64,000 nt of DNA from the NCBI GenBank assembly GCA_022447365.1, contig JAKVBL010000007.1:239545-303544 (forward strand). The letters are read 5' to 3'. The stretch is from Oleiphilaceae bacterium (lineage in GTDB: Bacteria > Pseudomonadota > Gammaproteobacteria > Pseudomonadales > Oleiphilaceae). The position numbers were made by a program, and so were the translations under genes. The notes under the pieces were generated by a model. The model was given only the letters and a program-made list of their open reading frames with translations. It did no database searches and was not told where the DNA came from. Below, piece after piece: positions 19,014-28,800 of the stretch. The first letter of the stretch is position 1. Every line of letters begins with the position of its first letter.

Positions 19014-19733
19014 TCACCAGCCCAACACCTTTTTTACAAACGGAACTGTAATACTTCGCTTTTCAAGCAATTGGGCATGATCCAACTTATCTAGAACCTC
19101 CAATAATGCGCCTAAACTACGAGAACTTCTAGCATATATGTAGCTCAGCACATCATCAGACAGACTAATACCACGTTGCTCGGCATATTGAGATATAGCG
19201 GCCTTCTTTTCAACGTCACTTAACACTTCAATTTTTTGTGTCATTCCAGAACTTAATCGCGACACTAAATCCTTAAGCGAAAAAGATAAATGACCAGGGA
19301 CATCGCAGGCACTAACCACCAAAGTATTGCCGGCATCTCGAAAGTGATTAAACAAACTAAACAAAGCAAACTCAAAATCTGAGTCACCGCTAAACCACTC
19401 TATCCCGTCAACAACAAGAAAATTGAATTCTTTTAGAAATTCCAAATAGCCTAAGAACTCTTCACCCGACATGGTTTGGCGTACATCCTGACCACATACA
19501 AAATAGGCGTTCATACCTTTTTCTTTTGCAACACTATATGCCGCAGAACATAAATGCGTTTTCCCGCTATCTTTGGCGCCAACTAAGTACAGAAAAGGGA
19601 CCGCCTGATCGAAGATTAAATGATTCAAACGATGGGGAATATTCAGTTCAGCAGGAGATACAAAATTACTAAATGACAGTTCTTTCTTAAACCCTAGCCC
19701 TAATAACAACTGACTCGATTTATCAGCGCTCAC
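19014..19733 (-). CDS. hda: DnaA regulatory inactivator Hda
   Basis: 239 residues, a single AAA+ module like the DnaA core without its DNA-binding domain. The N-terminal QLLLGL matches the beta-clamp-binding motif of Hda, followed by FSNFV, Walker A GAKDSGKTHL and a Walker B-like LVVDGIEW. Clamp-bound Hda stimulates DnaA-ATP hydrolysis after initiation (RIDA). The start is GTG and overlaps the upstream CDP-alcohol phosphatidyltransferase gene by 11 bp. The purM-linked position agrees with Pseudomonas-like genomes. Confidence 0.93.
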   Translation of the reverse strand: MSADKSSQLLLGLGFKKELSFSNFVSPAELNIPHRLNHLIFDQAVPFLYLVGAKDSGKTHLCSAAYSVAKEKGMNAYFVCGQDVRQTMSGEEFLGYLEFLKEFNFLVVDGIEWFSGDSDFEFALFSLFNHFRDAGNTLVVSACDVPGHLSFSLKDLVSRLSSGMTQKIEVLSDVEKKAAISQYAEQRGISLSDDVLSYIYARSSRSLGALLEVLDKLDHAQLLEKRSITVPFVKKVLGW

Positions 19734-20289
19734 TATCTACACCTTTATTAAGAGCGAACTTGGCTTCTTTAACCCATAGATAAATGTAATGGATACCACT
19801 CAGAAACGTGATAATGGACACACTCGCGATACCTACATCAATATAAGACTCATTCAAAAGGTAGCCTGACAAATACAGAAGCATAATCGCCGCAAAGGCA
19901 ATTTGAATAAACGTACACGCCTTACCTAAATAAGATGGCTTCACGTCGTAATGCGCAATCCTGAAATGAAAAAACAAAGCACCACAAACCAATAACAAAT
20001 CTCTTCCAAATACTAAAATGAATAGCCAAATAGGAATATATTCCAGCCATGCCAAAATGATAAAAGTCGAGACCAACAGCAACTTATCGGCTAAGGGATC
20101 TGCAATCGCACCAAAACGAGAGTGCCAACCAAACTGTCGAGCCACAAAGCCATCAACGCCATCCGACACGCCAGCTATAGCAAACAACAACAAGGCCAAG
20201 TCATATCGACCTTGAAGAAAATACAACGCAAAAGGGATAACAAGAAATATACGCAATAGCGTCAATAAGTTTGGTATTTGACGCAACAC
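19723..20289 (-). CDS. CDP-alcohol phosphatidyltransferase family protein
   Basis: 188 residues with about five membrane helices. The family motif D-x2-D-G-x2-A-R-x8-G-x3-D-x3-D is complete in SDGVDGFVARQFGWHSRFGAIADPLADK, split here around residues 42-70, and binds the CDP group and metal. It transfers a phosphatidyl group from CDP-diacylglycerol to an alcohol; it may be a PgsA paralogue or another phospholipid synthase. GTG start directly abuts the DUF2066 stop codon (TAAGTG), with AGGT in the end of the upstream gene. Confidence 0.85.
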   Translation of the reverse strand: MLRQIPNLLTLLRIFLVIPFALYFLQGRYDLALLLFAIAGVSDGVDGFVARQFGWHSRFGAIADPLADKLLLVSTFIILAWLEYIPIWLFILVFGRDLLLVCGALFFHFRIAHYDVKPSYLGKACTFIQIAFAAIMLLYLSGYLLNESYIDVGIASVSIITFLSGIHYIYLWVKEAKFALNKGVDSER

Positions 20290-21447
20290 TTATTTGAGAC
20301 CTATTGAAGTCGGCCATTGATAATAAAGCTGAGGCTGAATAGAGGTTGCCAACACATTACCTGACGATGATGGAGCAGACTCTTCTTTTAAAATACCTGC
20401 AAGTGCTAGCTGCTGTACAAATTGATCTTCACTTGCGCGCAACTCGAGGTCCAACAAAAGATCACTGCCATACAAGGCTCCGAGCTGAACGTTAGTGACA
20501 GTCGATAAGCTACCCAAATGCTCAACGACTTTTACATAATCTAAGAATGTTTGCACATTACTAACAGAGATACGCAAATATTGATCTTGCTCGCTCGCTT
20601 TTATCGCGTAGCGAGAAGAAAGGTTTGAAGCGATCTCTTGGTTGACCAGCCCAAACAGCGCAGAATAATCCGCTGCACGAAAGCGCCCTTCTATTTCAAC
20701 ACCATTCTCCCGAAAGGCGTATTTAGCATCTAAGCCTTCCTCTGCCTCAAATACACGCATTTGTAATACGGCATCGTGCGGGTAGCGCTTACCAGCTTCG
20801 CTGACTGAACTGTCAAACAAGCCCCAAAGACCTGCCATATCTATCGCATTCTGATCACTTAAATCACCGACCGGTAAAAAAGAGACCAAGCCATACTCAG
20901 AAGCTGACTCCATAAAACTCGTTTCTAATTGCGGTAAATCAGATGTCAGCAATTGTCTTTCATAGCCCCTTTGCACAACCACCCAGCTTAAAATGGATGG
21001 CCTCAAGCTTCCCCAAATCGCAACATTGCTTGCCCTCAATGCTTTCAAAATAGCTTGATCAGCAAAATTTACAGTCAGCAGAAATTGTTTCTCAGGTGCA
21101 GACGCGGGAAAATCTAGCTTAAGGCTCTTTTCAACTTCAGTCTCGCCCTCACCTTCCGCCTGATCACTTAGCACAGGCGAAAAGTCTGGATTCGCTCTAT
21201 AACTAAAACTCAGCACATAACGCTGAGCCTGAGAAATAATTGGAGATAGTTCAGGATTATCTTGAACAGAAGCACCTGTAAGCTTGCCAAGTACCTGCTC
21301 CATTGCGACTGGAAATGCTTCGTCTCTTTCAGAAGCATCCTGTGATTCGACCTGAACGACAGCATAGAAGAGCTGGACGCGCTCCGCCGCCACCGCAAAA
21401 TCAACGCAAGTAAATACCAGAAGAAAAATAGATGAAAACCTAAGCAA
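20290..21447 (-). CDS. DUF2066 family exported protein
   Basis: 385 residues with a signal peptide cleaved near AVAAERV (about residue 21). The early VQLFYAVVQVESQ and EQVLGKLTG segments and the late WPTSIG-like C-terminus are typical of DUF2066, a periplasmic family of unknown function whose gene usually sits beside purM and hda in gammaproteobacteria. The only usable start is TTG 21447; an in-frame stop blocks any upstream ATG. It is the first gene of a minus-strand operon DUF2066-CDP-alcohol transferase-hda-parA and is divergent from purM. Confidence 0.88.
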   Translation of the reverse strand: MLRFSSIFLLVFTCVDFAVAAERVQLFYAVVQVESQDASERDEAFPVAMEQVLGKLTGASVQDNPELSPIISQAQRYVLSFSYRANPDFSPVLSDQAEGEGETEVEKSLKLDFPASAPEKQFLLTVNFADQAILKALRASNVAIWGSLRPSILSWVVVQRGYERQLLTSDLPQLETSFMESASEYGLVSFLPVGDLSDQNAIDMAGLWGLFDSSVSEAGKRYPHDAVLQMRVFEAEEGLDAKYAFRENGVEIEGRFRAADYSALFGLVNQEIASNLSSRYAIKASEQDQYLRISVSNVQTFLDYVKVVEHLGSLSTVTNVQLGALYGSDLLLDLELRASEDQFVQQLALAGILKEESAPSSSGNVLATSIQPQLYYQWPTSIGLK

Positions 21448-21638
21448 GGAGCGTGATTCCGAGGTGAATAATTAGAATTAGCGTCATAATATTAGCCCTT
21501 TCCCGATATGACAATAACTGAAACAAATAAGCTGAATAAATTAGTTAGCCCCCTTTAAAGCCAAACACGTATGGAATCCCCTTAATCCTACCTGTAAACT
21601 CTCGACCTTTGATCACACACGTGCGAGTTCCCTTCATA

Positions 21639-22679
21639 ATGTCTGAGAAATCCCTAAGTTATAAAGACGCTGGCGTTGATATTGATGCTGGAAATCAATT
21701 AGTAGATAGAATCAAAAACGTTGCAAAGAAAACTACCCGTCCAGGGGTTTTAGGCGGGCTAGGTGGATTTGGCGCCTTGTTTGAAGTTCCCAAGAACTAC
21801 AAAGAGCCAGTGCTCATTTCGGGCACAGATGGCGTTGGAACTAAATTACGCTTGGCCATGGATCTCAATAAGCACGATAGCATCGGTATCGATTTAGTTG
21901 CTATGTGTGTCAACGATCTTATCGTAGCTGGCGCAGAGCCTCTATTCTTCTTAGATTACTATGCAACAGGAAAACTGAACATAGATGTAGCTGAGCAAGT
22001 AGTCAGTGGTATCGGTGAAGGCTGTTTACAGTCAGGCTGCGCACTTGTTGGCGGTGAAACCGCAGAGATGCCCGGCATGTATCACGGTGATGATTACGAC
22101 TTAGCAGGATTCTGCGTAGGCGTTGCCGAAAAATCAAAACTCATAGATGGCTCAAATGTTCGCCAAGGTGATGCACTTATCGGCCTCGCTTCAAGTGGCC
22201 CACACTCTAATGGATACTCGCTTATCCGCAAGATCATTGAAGTATCTGGCGCAGACGTTTCAGCGCAGTTAGATGATGGCCAAGTCATTGCCGACGCATT
22301 GATGCAACCAACGCGCATATACGTGAAGAATTTGCTTTCACTTATCTCAGACTTGCAAGTAAATGCCCTATCGCACATCACCGGCGGCGGCTTACTAGAA
22401 AACATCCCACGCGTGTTGCCCGAAAGCTGTAAAGCCGTCATTAATAGCTCTTCATGGGAGCTTCCGCCAATCTTTCAGTGGCTGCAAGCCAACGGTAACG
22501 TTGATGCGACCGAAATGTATCGAACCTTCAACTGCGGTGTGGGTATGGTGGTTTGCGTACCTCAAGATCAAGCCGACGCGGCAGTCAACAAGCTCAATGA
22601 ACTAGGCGAACAAGCTTGGTTAATTGGTCTAATTGAAGACAAAAGTGACGACGAAGAAGCCGTTGAATTAAGAGGCTAA
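21639..22679 (+). CDS. purM: Phosphoribosylformylglycinamidine cyclo-ligase
   Basis: 346 residues (E. coli 345). [16 protein letters not shown] at the start, GGFGAL and [13 protein letters not shown] are diagnostic AIR synthetase blocks, and LITGGGL-like [14 protein letters not shown] is in the C-terminal domain. It closes the imidazole ring to form AIR in purine synthesis. The open frame extends to TTG 21609, but ATG 21639 aligns exactly with the E. coli start. purN follows six bases downstream in a clear operon. I found no convincing PurR box upstream. Confidence 0.97.
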   Translation: MSEKSLSYKDAGVDIDAGNQLVDRIKNVAKKTTRPGVLGGLGGFGALFEVPKNYKEPVLISGTDGVGTKLRLAMDLNKHDSIGIDLVAMCVNDLIVAGAEPLFFLDYYATGKLNIDVAEQVVSGIGEGCLQSGCALVGGETAEMPGMYHGDDYDLAGFCVGVAEKSKLIDGSNVRQGDALIGLASSGPHSNGYSLIRKIIEVSGADVSAQLDDGQVIADALMQPTRIYVKNLLSLISDLQVNALSHITGGGLLENIPRVLPESCKAVINSSSWELPPIFQWLQANGNVDATEMYRTFNCGVGMVVCVPQDQADAAVNKLNELGEQAWLIGLIEDKSDDEEAVELRG

Positions 22680-22685
22680 GAAAAA

Positions 22686-23363
22686 ATGGAAGCGGAACCA
22701 GCACCTCTACCAAAAGCTGTCGTCCTTATATCTGGAAATGGTTCAAATCTTCAAGCCATTATTGATGCATCAAGCTCTGGCGAACTCCCTTTAGACATCT
22801 GCGCCGTTATCTCGAACGTGCCAGATGTAAAGGGACTAGAACGCGCGGCAGATGCAGAAATCAAAACGCATGTAATTGAGCACAAAAAATATCCTCAACG
22901 AGAATTATTTGACGTACAGTTGATTCGCCAAATAAACGAATACCAGCCGGATATAGTCATACTTGCCGGCTTTATGCGCATTTTGAGCAAAGATTTTGTA
23001 AACCAATATCTGGGCAAACTTGTAAATATTCACCCGTCGCTACTTCCTCTTTATCCTGGACTTAACACGCACAAAAGAGCGCTAGAAAATCAGGATGCTG
23101 AGCATGGCGTCACAGTGCATTATGTTGTCCCAGAACTAGATGCGGGGCCGAATATCATTCAAGCTAAGGTTGACGTTTCTGCAACAGAGACTCAAGAATC
23201 GCTTGCAAAAAAAGTTCAAGAACAAGAGCACATTATTTACCCAATTGCACTAAAATGGATGGCAGAGGGTCGCTTGTCACTTGACGGAAACAATGTATAC
23301 CTCGACTCTCAGGAAATCCCAGGTTCGGGCTTAATATTGGATAACAAGCGCACACTGCATTAA
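22686..23363 (+). CDS. purN: Phosphoribosylglycinamide formyltransferase (GAR transformylase 1)
   Basis: 225 residues. The PurN landmarks VLISGNGSNLQAII, LAGFMRILSKDFV, NIHPSLLPLYPGLNTHKRAL (catalytic Asn and His, substrate loop) and GVTVHYVVPELDAGPNI (catalytic Asp) are all present. It formylates GAR with 10-formyl-THF. The N-terminus carries an extra MEAEPAPLPKA compared with E. coli, common in Pseudomonas-like homologues. It is translated six bases after purM and 32 bases before the DUF3108 gene. Confidence 0.97.
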   Translation: MEAEPAPLPKAVVLISGNGSNLQAIIDASSSGELPLDICAVISNVPDVKGLERAADAEIKTHVIEHKKYPQRELFDVQLIRQINEYQPDIVILAGFMRILSKDFVNQYLGKLVNIHPSLLPLYPGLNTHKRALENQDAEHGVTVHYVVPELDAGPNIIQAKVDVSATETQESLAKKVQEQEHIIYPIALKWMAEGRLSLDGNNVYLDSQEIPGSGLILDNKRTLH

Positions 23364-23395
23364 ATACAAATAGCTGAAGATTAAAGGGAGTTGGT

Positions 23396-24109
23396 ATGAA
23401 ACAGTTCATTTGCGTATTAACGAACCTAATAGCATTGTCATGCTATGCAGAAACGACCTCCCTCTCATCCCATCAGTTAGTCCCACATAAAGCCCATTAT
23501 GAAGCGCACATTGATCACGGATTATCGCTCAGCGGGACAGCAACGAGAGAGCTACGCAAATTAGAGAATGACGCCTGGCTTTACACGTTCTATGTCGACA
23601 CGCTACCGGCAACAATCCATGAACAATCGACCTTTTCTATCACTGATCAAATGATCACTCCCTCTTTGTATAGCTACGCCCTCGAAGGAACATTCATAAA
23701 AAACCGCTATCAACGTGTTGAATTTTTTGACGACACGAAAATCAAAGAACGCTACAAGAAAAAAGAATGGACTTACACTAACGCAGGACCAACCTTAGAT
23801 CGATTAAGCTACCAACTTCAAATACAGCTCGACAATGCATTTTCAAACGCCGACGAATTTGACTATCAAGTCGCTCATAAAGGCAGCATCAGGAAATATC
23901 GTTTTAAAGCAATTGGAGAGCAAACAATTGAAACTAAGATTGGCACAAAGACAGCGACGATAATCGAAAAGGTTCGTGAAGGAGAAGCCCAGAGAGAAAC
24001 AAAGTTCTGGATCGATACCGAATCACCATATGCCCTTTTGAAGTTCATTCAAACAGAGTCAGATGGCGAGAAGTACGAAATCAACATCACGCGTTTAGAA
24101 ACAAACTAA
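23396..24109 (+). CDS. DUF3108 domain-containing exported protein
   Basis: 237 residues with a signal peptide cleaved after CYAET (about residue 20), then a beta-rich domain starting PHKAHYEAHIDHGLSLSGTA, the DUF3108 pattern. Homologues sit behind purMN in many Pseudomonas-like genomes; function is unknown, likely periplasmic or outer-membrane linked. The start has a strong AAAGGGAG Shine-Dalgarno. It converges on recJ, 13 bases away. Confidence 0.85.
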   Translation: MKQFICVLTNLIALSCYAETTSLSSHQLVPHKAHYEAHIDHGLSLSGTATRELRKLENDAWLYTFYVDTLPATIHEQSTFSITDQMITPSLYSYALEGTFIKNRYQRVEFFDDTKIKERYKKKEWTYTNAGPTLDRLSYQLQIQLDNAFSNADEFDYQVAHKGSIRKYRFKAIGEQTIETKIGTKTATIIEKVREGEAQRETKFWIDTESPYALLKFIQTESDGEKYEINITRLETN

Positions 24110-24122
24110 GCGCAGCTATTTT

Positions 24123-25850
24123 TTAGTCTACTGGCTCGATGTAATCAATCATTAATTGAACGCTCCGTCGCCCCCTAAATTCATTGATTGAAGGACGAAA
24201 TACTAAACGAATATTAGTGAGATCTTCCGAGCAATAGGGGCTTGAAAACTGAATAGCATCGAATAGCTCGCCACCTTCAAACTCAACAACAAGCTTTAGG
24301 TGTTTCTCTTTTAATACGCGCTTCTGCACAACCCTTACTTGTGCATCGAAACAAGGCTCTGGAAACTTTTGCCCCCACGGCCCTGCACGTTCAATTTGCT
24401 CGACATTTGAAATTGTCAGCGCTGCTGGATCGAGCTCACCATCCGTATAAATGATCGCCTCAAGATCCTCTTCACCGAGCAAAGATTCAACAACATCCTG
24501 GAAAGCTGATTCAAATACACTTAATTTAGCTACCTCGATACTCATACCTGCGGCCATGGCATGACCACCGAACTTAACTAAAACGTCTGGATACTTTTTC
24601 GCAACGACATCTAAGGCATCGCGCATATGCAAACCAGGAATAGAGCGTGCAGACCCCTTCAATATATTGATCTGATCAGGGTCATCGCTCTCAGGTGCAA
24701 ACGCGACAACAGGACGATGAAACTTTTCTTTCACGCGAGAAGCCAGAATACCAATCACACCTTGATGCCAGTGCTCTTCATATAGCACAAAGGCCTTTGG
24801 AGGCTGGTCTATATTGATTTGGGAAAATGCCGCATCGGCGTCTCTTCGCATATCTTCCTCAATATGCTTGCGCTCCTGATTCAAGCCATTCAAAACCTGA
24901 GCACGTTGACGCGCATCAAGCATGTCTCGCGAAAGCAAACATTCAATACCTGTCGACATATCATCTAATCGCCCCGCCGCGTTTAAACGAGGACCAACCG
25001 CAAAACCAAGATCACTTGTAACAGCTGTTTCGTAATTCCGACCTGCAACCTCAAATAACGCCAAAATACCCGGCCGTGCTTTACCCGCACGAATTCGCCG
25101 CATACCCTGCTCTACGAGGATTCGATTATAAAAATCCAGAGCAACCAAGTCAGCCACCGTACCTAATGCCACAAGATCAAGATATGCAGCCATATTTGGC
25201 TCAACAAGGTTCTTATCTTGAAACCAATTGATCGTACGGAGAGAGGCTCGTAATGCCGACATCACATAAAAAATAACACCCACACCAGCCATATTCTTAG
25301 AGGGAAAGTTGCAACCGTACTGAGCCGGATTCACAATCGCGTCTGCATCTGGAAGTTCGTCGCCAGGTAAATGGTGATCAGTGACAATAACCTTAATACC
25401 CAAGGCATGCGCGCGCGCAACACCTTCGTGACTAGATATCCCATTATCAACCGTTACTATTAGAGTAGGATTTGATTGAGCGGCCAGATCAACAATTTCA
25501 GGCGTTAGCCCATAACCAAATTTAAAGCGATCAGGAACAAGATAATCGACATTATTCGCCCCAAACTCACGCAACGCCTCGTAGGCTATGGTCGTGCTTG
25601 TGGCACCATCAGCGTCGAAGTCCCCTACAATGACAATCCGTCCATTAGCAGACAAGACATCAACAAGCAGAGCTACGGCGGTATCGAGACCTTTCAGCTT
25701 AGCAGCACTTGCCATTGACTTAAGCTGAAGACTTAGCTCATCAGCAGAAACAACACCGCGTGCAGCATAAATTTTTGATAAAAACTCTGGTATGTCGGGG
25801 AGTGATTTATAATTTTCTGGAAGAGCCCGCTGGACTATCTTTCGCTGCAT
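24123..25850 (-). CDS. recJ: Single-stranded-DNA-specific exonuclease RecJ
   Basis: 575 residues (E. coli 577). The DHH phosphoesterase motifs are visible: DFDADGATST (motif I), VDNGISS, and VTDHHLPGDELPDADAIVNP (DHH motif III), followed by the DHHA1 domain with KFGGHAMAAG and a C-terminal OB-fold. It degrades ssDNA 5'-3' in RecF-pathway recombination and mismatch repair. A terminator of the thrC transcript lies just upstream, so recJ probably has its own promoter in the 65-bp gap. Confidence 0.97.
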   Translation of the reverse strand: MQRKIVQRALPENYKSLPDIPEFLSKIYAARGVVSADELSLQLKSMASAAKLKGLDTAVALLVDVLSANGRIVIVGDFDADGATSTTIAYEALREFGANNVDYLVPDRFKFGYGLTPEIVDLAAQSNPTLIVTVDNGISSHEGVARAHALGIKVIVTDHHLPGDELPDADAIVNPAQYGCNFPSKNMAGVGVIFYVMSALRASLRTINWFQDKNLVEPNMAAYLDLVALGTVADLVALDFYNRILVEQGMRRIRAGKARPGILALFEVAGRNYETAVTSDLGFAVGPRLNAAGRLDDMSTGIECLLSRDMLDARQRAQVLNGLNQERKHIEEDMRRDADAAFSQINIDQPPKAFVLYEEHWHQGVIGILASRVKEKFHRPVVAFAPESDDPDQINILKGSARSIPGLHMRDALDVVAKKYPDVLVKFGGHAMAAGMSIEVAKLSVFESAFQDVVESLLGEEDLEAIIYTDGELDPAALTISNVEQIERAGPWGQKFPEPCFDAQVRVVQKRVLKEKHLKLVVEFEGGELFDAIQFSSPYCSEDLTNIRLVFRPSINEFRGRRSVQLMIDYIEPVD

Positions 25851-25874
25851 AAGCGCAACTCAATGAGGAATGGA

Positions 25875-25902
25875 GAAAAGGCGCAGCACGGCTGCTACGC
25901 CT
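25875..25902 (-). terminator. Rho-independent terminator of hom-thrC
   Basis: On the minus strand AGGCGtAGCA-GCCG-TGCTgCGCCT forms a near-perfect 10-bp stem (879-902 of 25,000s) followed by TTTTC, directly after the thrC stop. Confidence 0.75.
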
Positions 25903-25915
25903 GATTTAACAATAA

Positions 25916-27310
25916 TTACGTACGGCGATGCTCTACAACATATTCTTGGATTTTTGAAATGTCGTTATCAAGCACATCATAGCGCTCTTCTCGATCAAAT
26001 AAATCTGCCATATGGATCGGCAACGCAGGAGAAACGTCAACGCCAGATTTCTCTACAGCCTCAGGAAACTTAACAGGATGCGCAGTACCAAGTGTTACCA
26101 TCGGAATTGCTTGATCACGACGTGTCTTGCGCGCAGCATCAACGCCGATAGCCGTGTGAGGATCAAGTAAGTATTCTGTTGCTTCAAATACCTCTTTGAT
26201 CACAGCACAAGTACGATCGTCATCAACCGCACAACTATCGAACAAGCTACGAGCAGAATTCCAACGCTCTTCTTCAATAGAGCCCGACTCTGTTTTCCAC
26301 TTAACCATCAAATTAGCTAGAGTTTTGCCATCTCGACCATACAGATCAAACAATAGACGCTCAAAGTTACTCGACACCATGATATCCATGCTTGGCGATA
26401 ATGTTTTGTGAAGCGGCTCTAACGCATAATGATTCTTGCTGATAAATCGGTGCAAAATATCATTACGATTCGTCGCGACAACCAATTGGTTAATCGGCAA
26501 TCCCATATTTCTCGCCAGATAGCCGGCAAAAATATCACCAAAATTTCCTGTCGGAACCGAAAATGAAACACTTCGCGACGGGCCACCTAGAGCTAATGAA
26601 GCACTAAAGTAGTATACGATCTGCGCCATAATTCGTGCCCAGTTAATAGAATTAACCGCAACAAGACGCGTCCCTTCAAGGAAGGATTGATCCGCAAAAC
26701 TTTCTTTAACCATGTTTTGACAGTCGTCAAAATTACCTTCAACAGCGATATTAAATACATTGTCAGCAATGATGGTCGTCATTTGTTTACGCTGAACATC
26801 CGACACTCGGTTATGAGGATGAAGGATAAAAATATCTACATTGTCACAGTGGCGACAACCTTCAATAGCTGCTGAACCAGTATCACCAGAGGTCGCTCCC
26901 ATGATAACTACTCGTTCATCACGACGCTTTAAAACATAATCTAGTAAACGCCCTAGCAATTGCAGAGCAAAATCTTTAAAAGCTAATGTTGGACCACGAA
27001 ACAACTCCATGACCCACTCATTACTATCAATTTGAACTAGCGGGGCGACACTCTTGTGATCGAATACCACGTAAGTCTCATTGATCATCGCCTTAAAATC
27101 GTCAGAAGGAATAGAACCTTCTACGAACGGGTACATGACTTTGTAAGCAAGTTCAGAATATGGAAGACCACGCCACGAAGCGATTTCTTCTTGGGTAAAA
27201 CGTGGCAATGATTCAGGAACATACAAGCCGCCATCACTAGCCAAGCCAGCAAGCAATACGTCTTCAAAATTTAAAGCAGGAGCTTCACCACGAGTACTGA
27301 TATATTTCAT
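25916..27310 (-). CDS. threonine synthase thrC: Threonine synthase
   Basis: 464 residues, the longer fungal/Pseudomonas-type form. The N-terminal MKYISTRG and ASDGGLYVPE, the PLP-lysine segment ELFRGPTLAFKDFALQLLG (Lys near residue 111), MGATSGDTGSAAIEG phosphate loop and PTGNFGDIFAGY are clear. It converts O-phosphohomoserine to threonine with PLP. It follows hom by 11 bases and has AGGT before its ATG, so hom-thrC are one operon ending at the terminator at 25875-25902. Confidence 0.98.
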   Translation of the reverse strand: MKYISTRGEAPALNFEDVLLAGLASDGGLYVPESLPRFTQEEIASWRGLPYSELAYKVMYPFVEGSIPSDDFKAMINETYVVFDHKSVAPLVQIDSNEWVMELFRGPTLAFKDFALQLLGRLLDYVLKRRDERVVIMGATSGDTGSAAIEGCRHCDNVDIFILHPHNRVSDVQRKQMTTIIADNVFNIAVEGNFDDCQNMVKESFADQSFLEGTRLVAVNSINWARIMAQIVYYFSASLALGGPSRSVSFSVPTGNFGDIFAGYLARNMGLPINQLVVATNRNDILHRFISKNHYALEPLHKTLSPSMDIMVSSNFERLLFDLYGRDGKTLANLMVKWKTESGSIEEERWNSARSLFDSCAVDDDRTCAVIKEVFEATEYLLDPHTAIGVDAARKTRRDQAIPMVTLGTAHPVKFPEAVEKSGVDVSPALPIHMADLFDREERYDVLDNDISKIQEYVVEHRRT

Positions 27311-27321
27311 TTTTCTACCTA

Positions 27322-28623
27322 TTAAAACTGCGCTACACGATGCTTAACAACCACACCTGCTGTATTTGAAAGTTGCTCGATCTCACTAATTGCCAGATTC
27401 ACGACATCTTCTTTTACTTCATGAGTGAGCATAATTACGGGCGTCATATCACCAACCTGCTCGTTTTCTCGCTGGGTAATCGAATCAATATTGATCCCGT
27501 GCTTACTCATAATGCTAGTAATCGATGCAAGAGCTCCCGGTGCATCCGTAGCCATCACTCGCAAATAAAACGGACATACAACATCACCAATTTCAATGAT
27601 GCTGGTATCCTTGAGAGCTTCCGCTTCGAACCCTAAGCCCGGAACAATCGGTTTAGCGCCGGCAACTAAAGCACGCGCCACATCTACTACATCAGCTATC
27701 ACTGCTGAAGCTGTTGCTTCTGATCCAGCCCCTGCCCCATAGTAGAGTGTGTCACCAACTGCATCACCCGTAACAACTACAGCATTCATTACGCCGTCGA
27801 CCTTTGATATCAACGCAGACTTAGAAATTAACGTCGGGTGAACGCGAAGTTCGACGCCATCTCCGCGTTTCTTAGCGATCCCAAGGTGTTTGATCGTATA
27901 GCCAAGTTCCTCAGCATAATTAACGTCATCTGTAGAAACCTTACTAATCCCCTCGGTAAACGCTTTTTTAAATTGAAGAGTGATACCAAAAGCCGCTGAT
28001 GCCAGAAGAACAAGCTTATGAGCCGCGTCAATTCCTTCGACATCGAACGTTGGATCTGCTTCAGCATATCCAAGAGCCTGAGCCTCTTTCAAAACGTCCT
28101 CGAAGTCTCGACCTTTATCGCGCATTTCAGTAAGAATAAAATTACCGGTACCGTTGATAATACCTGCAACACTTGAAATATCATTGGCCGCCAAGCCTTC
28201 GCGTACCGATTTAATAATCGGGATACCACCTGCAACGCTCGCTTCGTAACAAAGACTAACTCCCGCAGAATTAGCCAAAGCAAATAGTTCATTGCCGTGC
28301 TCTGCAATCAAAGCCTTGTTAGCCGTTACAACGTGCTTACCTGCCTGAAGAGCCGTCTCTACTAACTCTTTTGCAGGGCTGTAGCCGCCAATCAACTCAA
28401 GCACAACATCTACTTCGGGGTTTGTTACAACAGCGTTCAAATCCGTTGTAAAGTCGATACCTGTCAAATCACAATTGTCTTTCTTCGTGCGCGAAGCAAT
28501 CTGAATAATTTCAATCGAGCAACCCGTGCGTGCTGAAATCTCTTCACGATTTCGATTTAAAACATTAACCACGCCACTCGCTACAGTACCAAGACCGCAT
28601 ATGCCCAATTTGAGTGTTTTCAA
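27322..28623 (-). CDS. hom: Homoserine dehydrogenase
   Basis: 433 residues, monofunctional. An N-terminal Rossmann domain (GICGLGTVASGVVNVL), the catalytic domain with NKALIAEHG and SVAGGIPIIKSVREGL, and a C-terminal ACT domain (about residues 350-430, DAPGALASITSIM) for threonine feedback are present. It reduces aspartate semialdehyde to homoserine. The start is TTG 28623 with AGAGG nine bases upstream; no ATG is available at the expected place. It heads the hom-thrC operon behind the promoter near 28682. Confidence 0.97.
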   Translation of the reverse strand: MKTLKLGICGLGTVASGVVNVLNRNREEISARTGCSIEIIQIASRTKKDNCDLTGIDFTTDLNAVVTNPEVDVVLELIGGYSPAKELVETALQAGKHVVTANKALIAEHGNELFALANSAGVSLCYEASVAGGIPIIKSVREGLAANDISSVAGIINGTGNFILTEMRDKGRDFEDVLKEAQALGYAEADPTFDVEGIDAAHKLVLLASAAFGITLQFKKAFTEGISKVSTDDVNYAEELGYTIKHLGIAKKRGDGVELRVHPTLISKSALISKVDGVMNAVVVTGDAVGDTLYYGAGAGSEATASAVIADVVDVARALVAGAKPIVPGLGFEAEALKDTSIIEIGDVVCPFYLRVMATDAPGALASITSIMSKHGINIDSITQRENEQVGDMTPVIMLTHEVKEDVVNLAISEIEQLSNTAGVVVKHRVAQF

Positions 28624-28681
28624 AACACGTACCTCTTAAATCAACTGAAAGCTAAAAAACTAGTCCTTAAAACGGGCGCAT

Positions 28682-28687
28682 AGTATA
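28682..28687 (-). promoter_or_regulatory. -10 box of the hom-thrC promoter
   Basis: On the minus strand TATACT at 28687-28682 is followed by ATGCGCCCG, about 60 bases before the hom start. The -35 region at 17 bp is a weak TTCTTT. No leader-peptide attenuator with Thr/Ile codons is seen in the short leader. Confidence 0.5.
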
Positions 28688-28757
28688 ACGGGTAGAAGGG
28701 ACAAAAAGAATGGAATCAATGATTTAAAACGCGCTTTTTAGCGAGAGTTTGACATGG

Positions 28758-28790
28758 TTAGAAACTAAGCCGAGACAAACAGTCCCGGCC
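28758..28790 (-). terminator. Terminator of dsbC
   Basis: Minus strand GCCGGGAC-TGTTT-GTCTCGGC forms an 8-bp stem with one G-U pair (769-789 of 28,000s), then TTAGTTTCT, 12 bases after the dsbC stop. Confidence 0.6.
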
Positions 28791-28800
28791 TAATGCGTAA

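Noticed and set aside
28624..28681. Threonine/isoleucine attenuator before hom
   Set aside because: The leader is about 60 bases and shows no Thr/Ile-rich leader peptide or paired hairpins.
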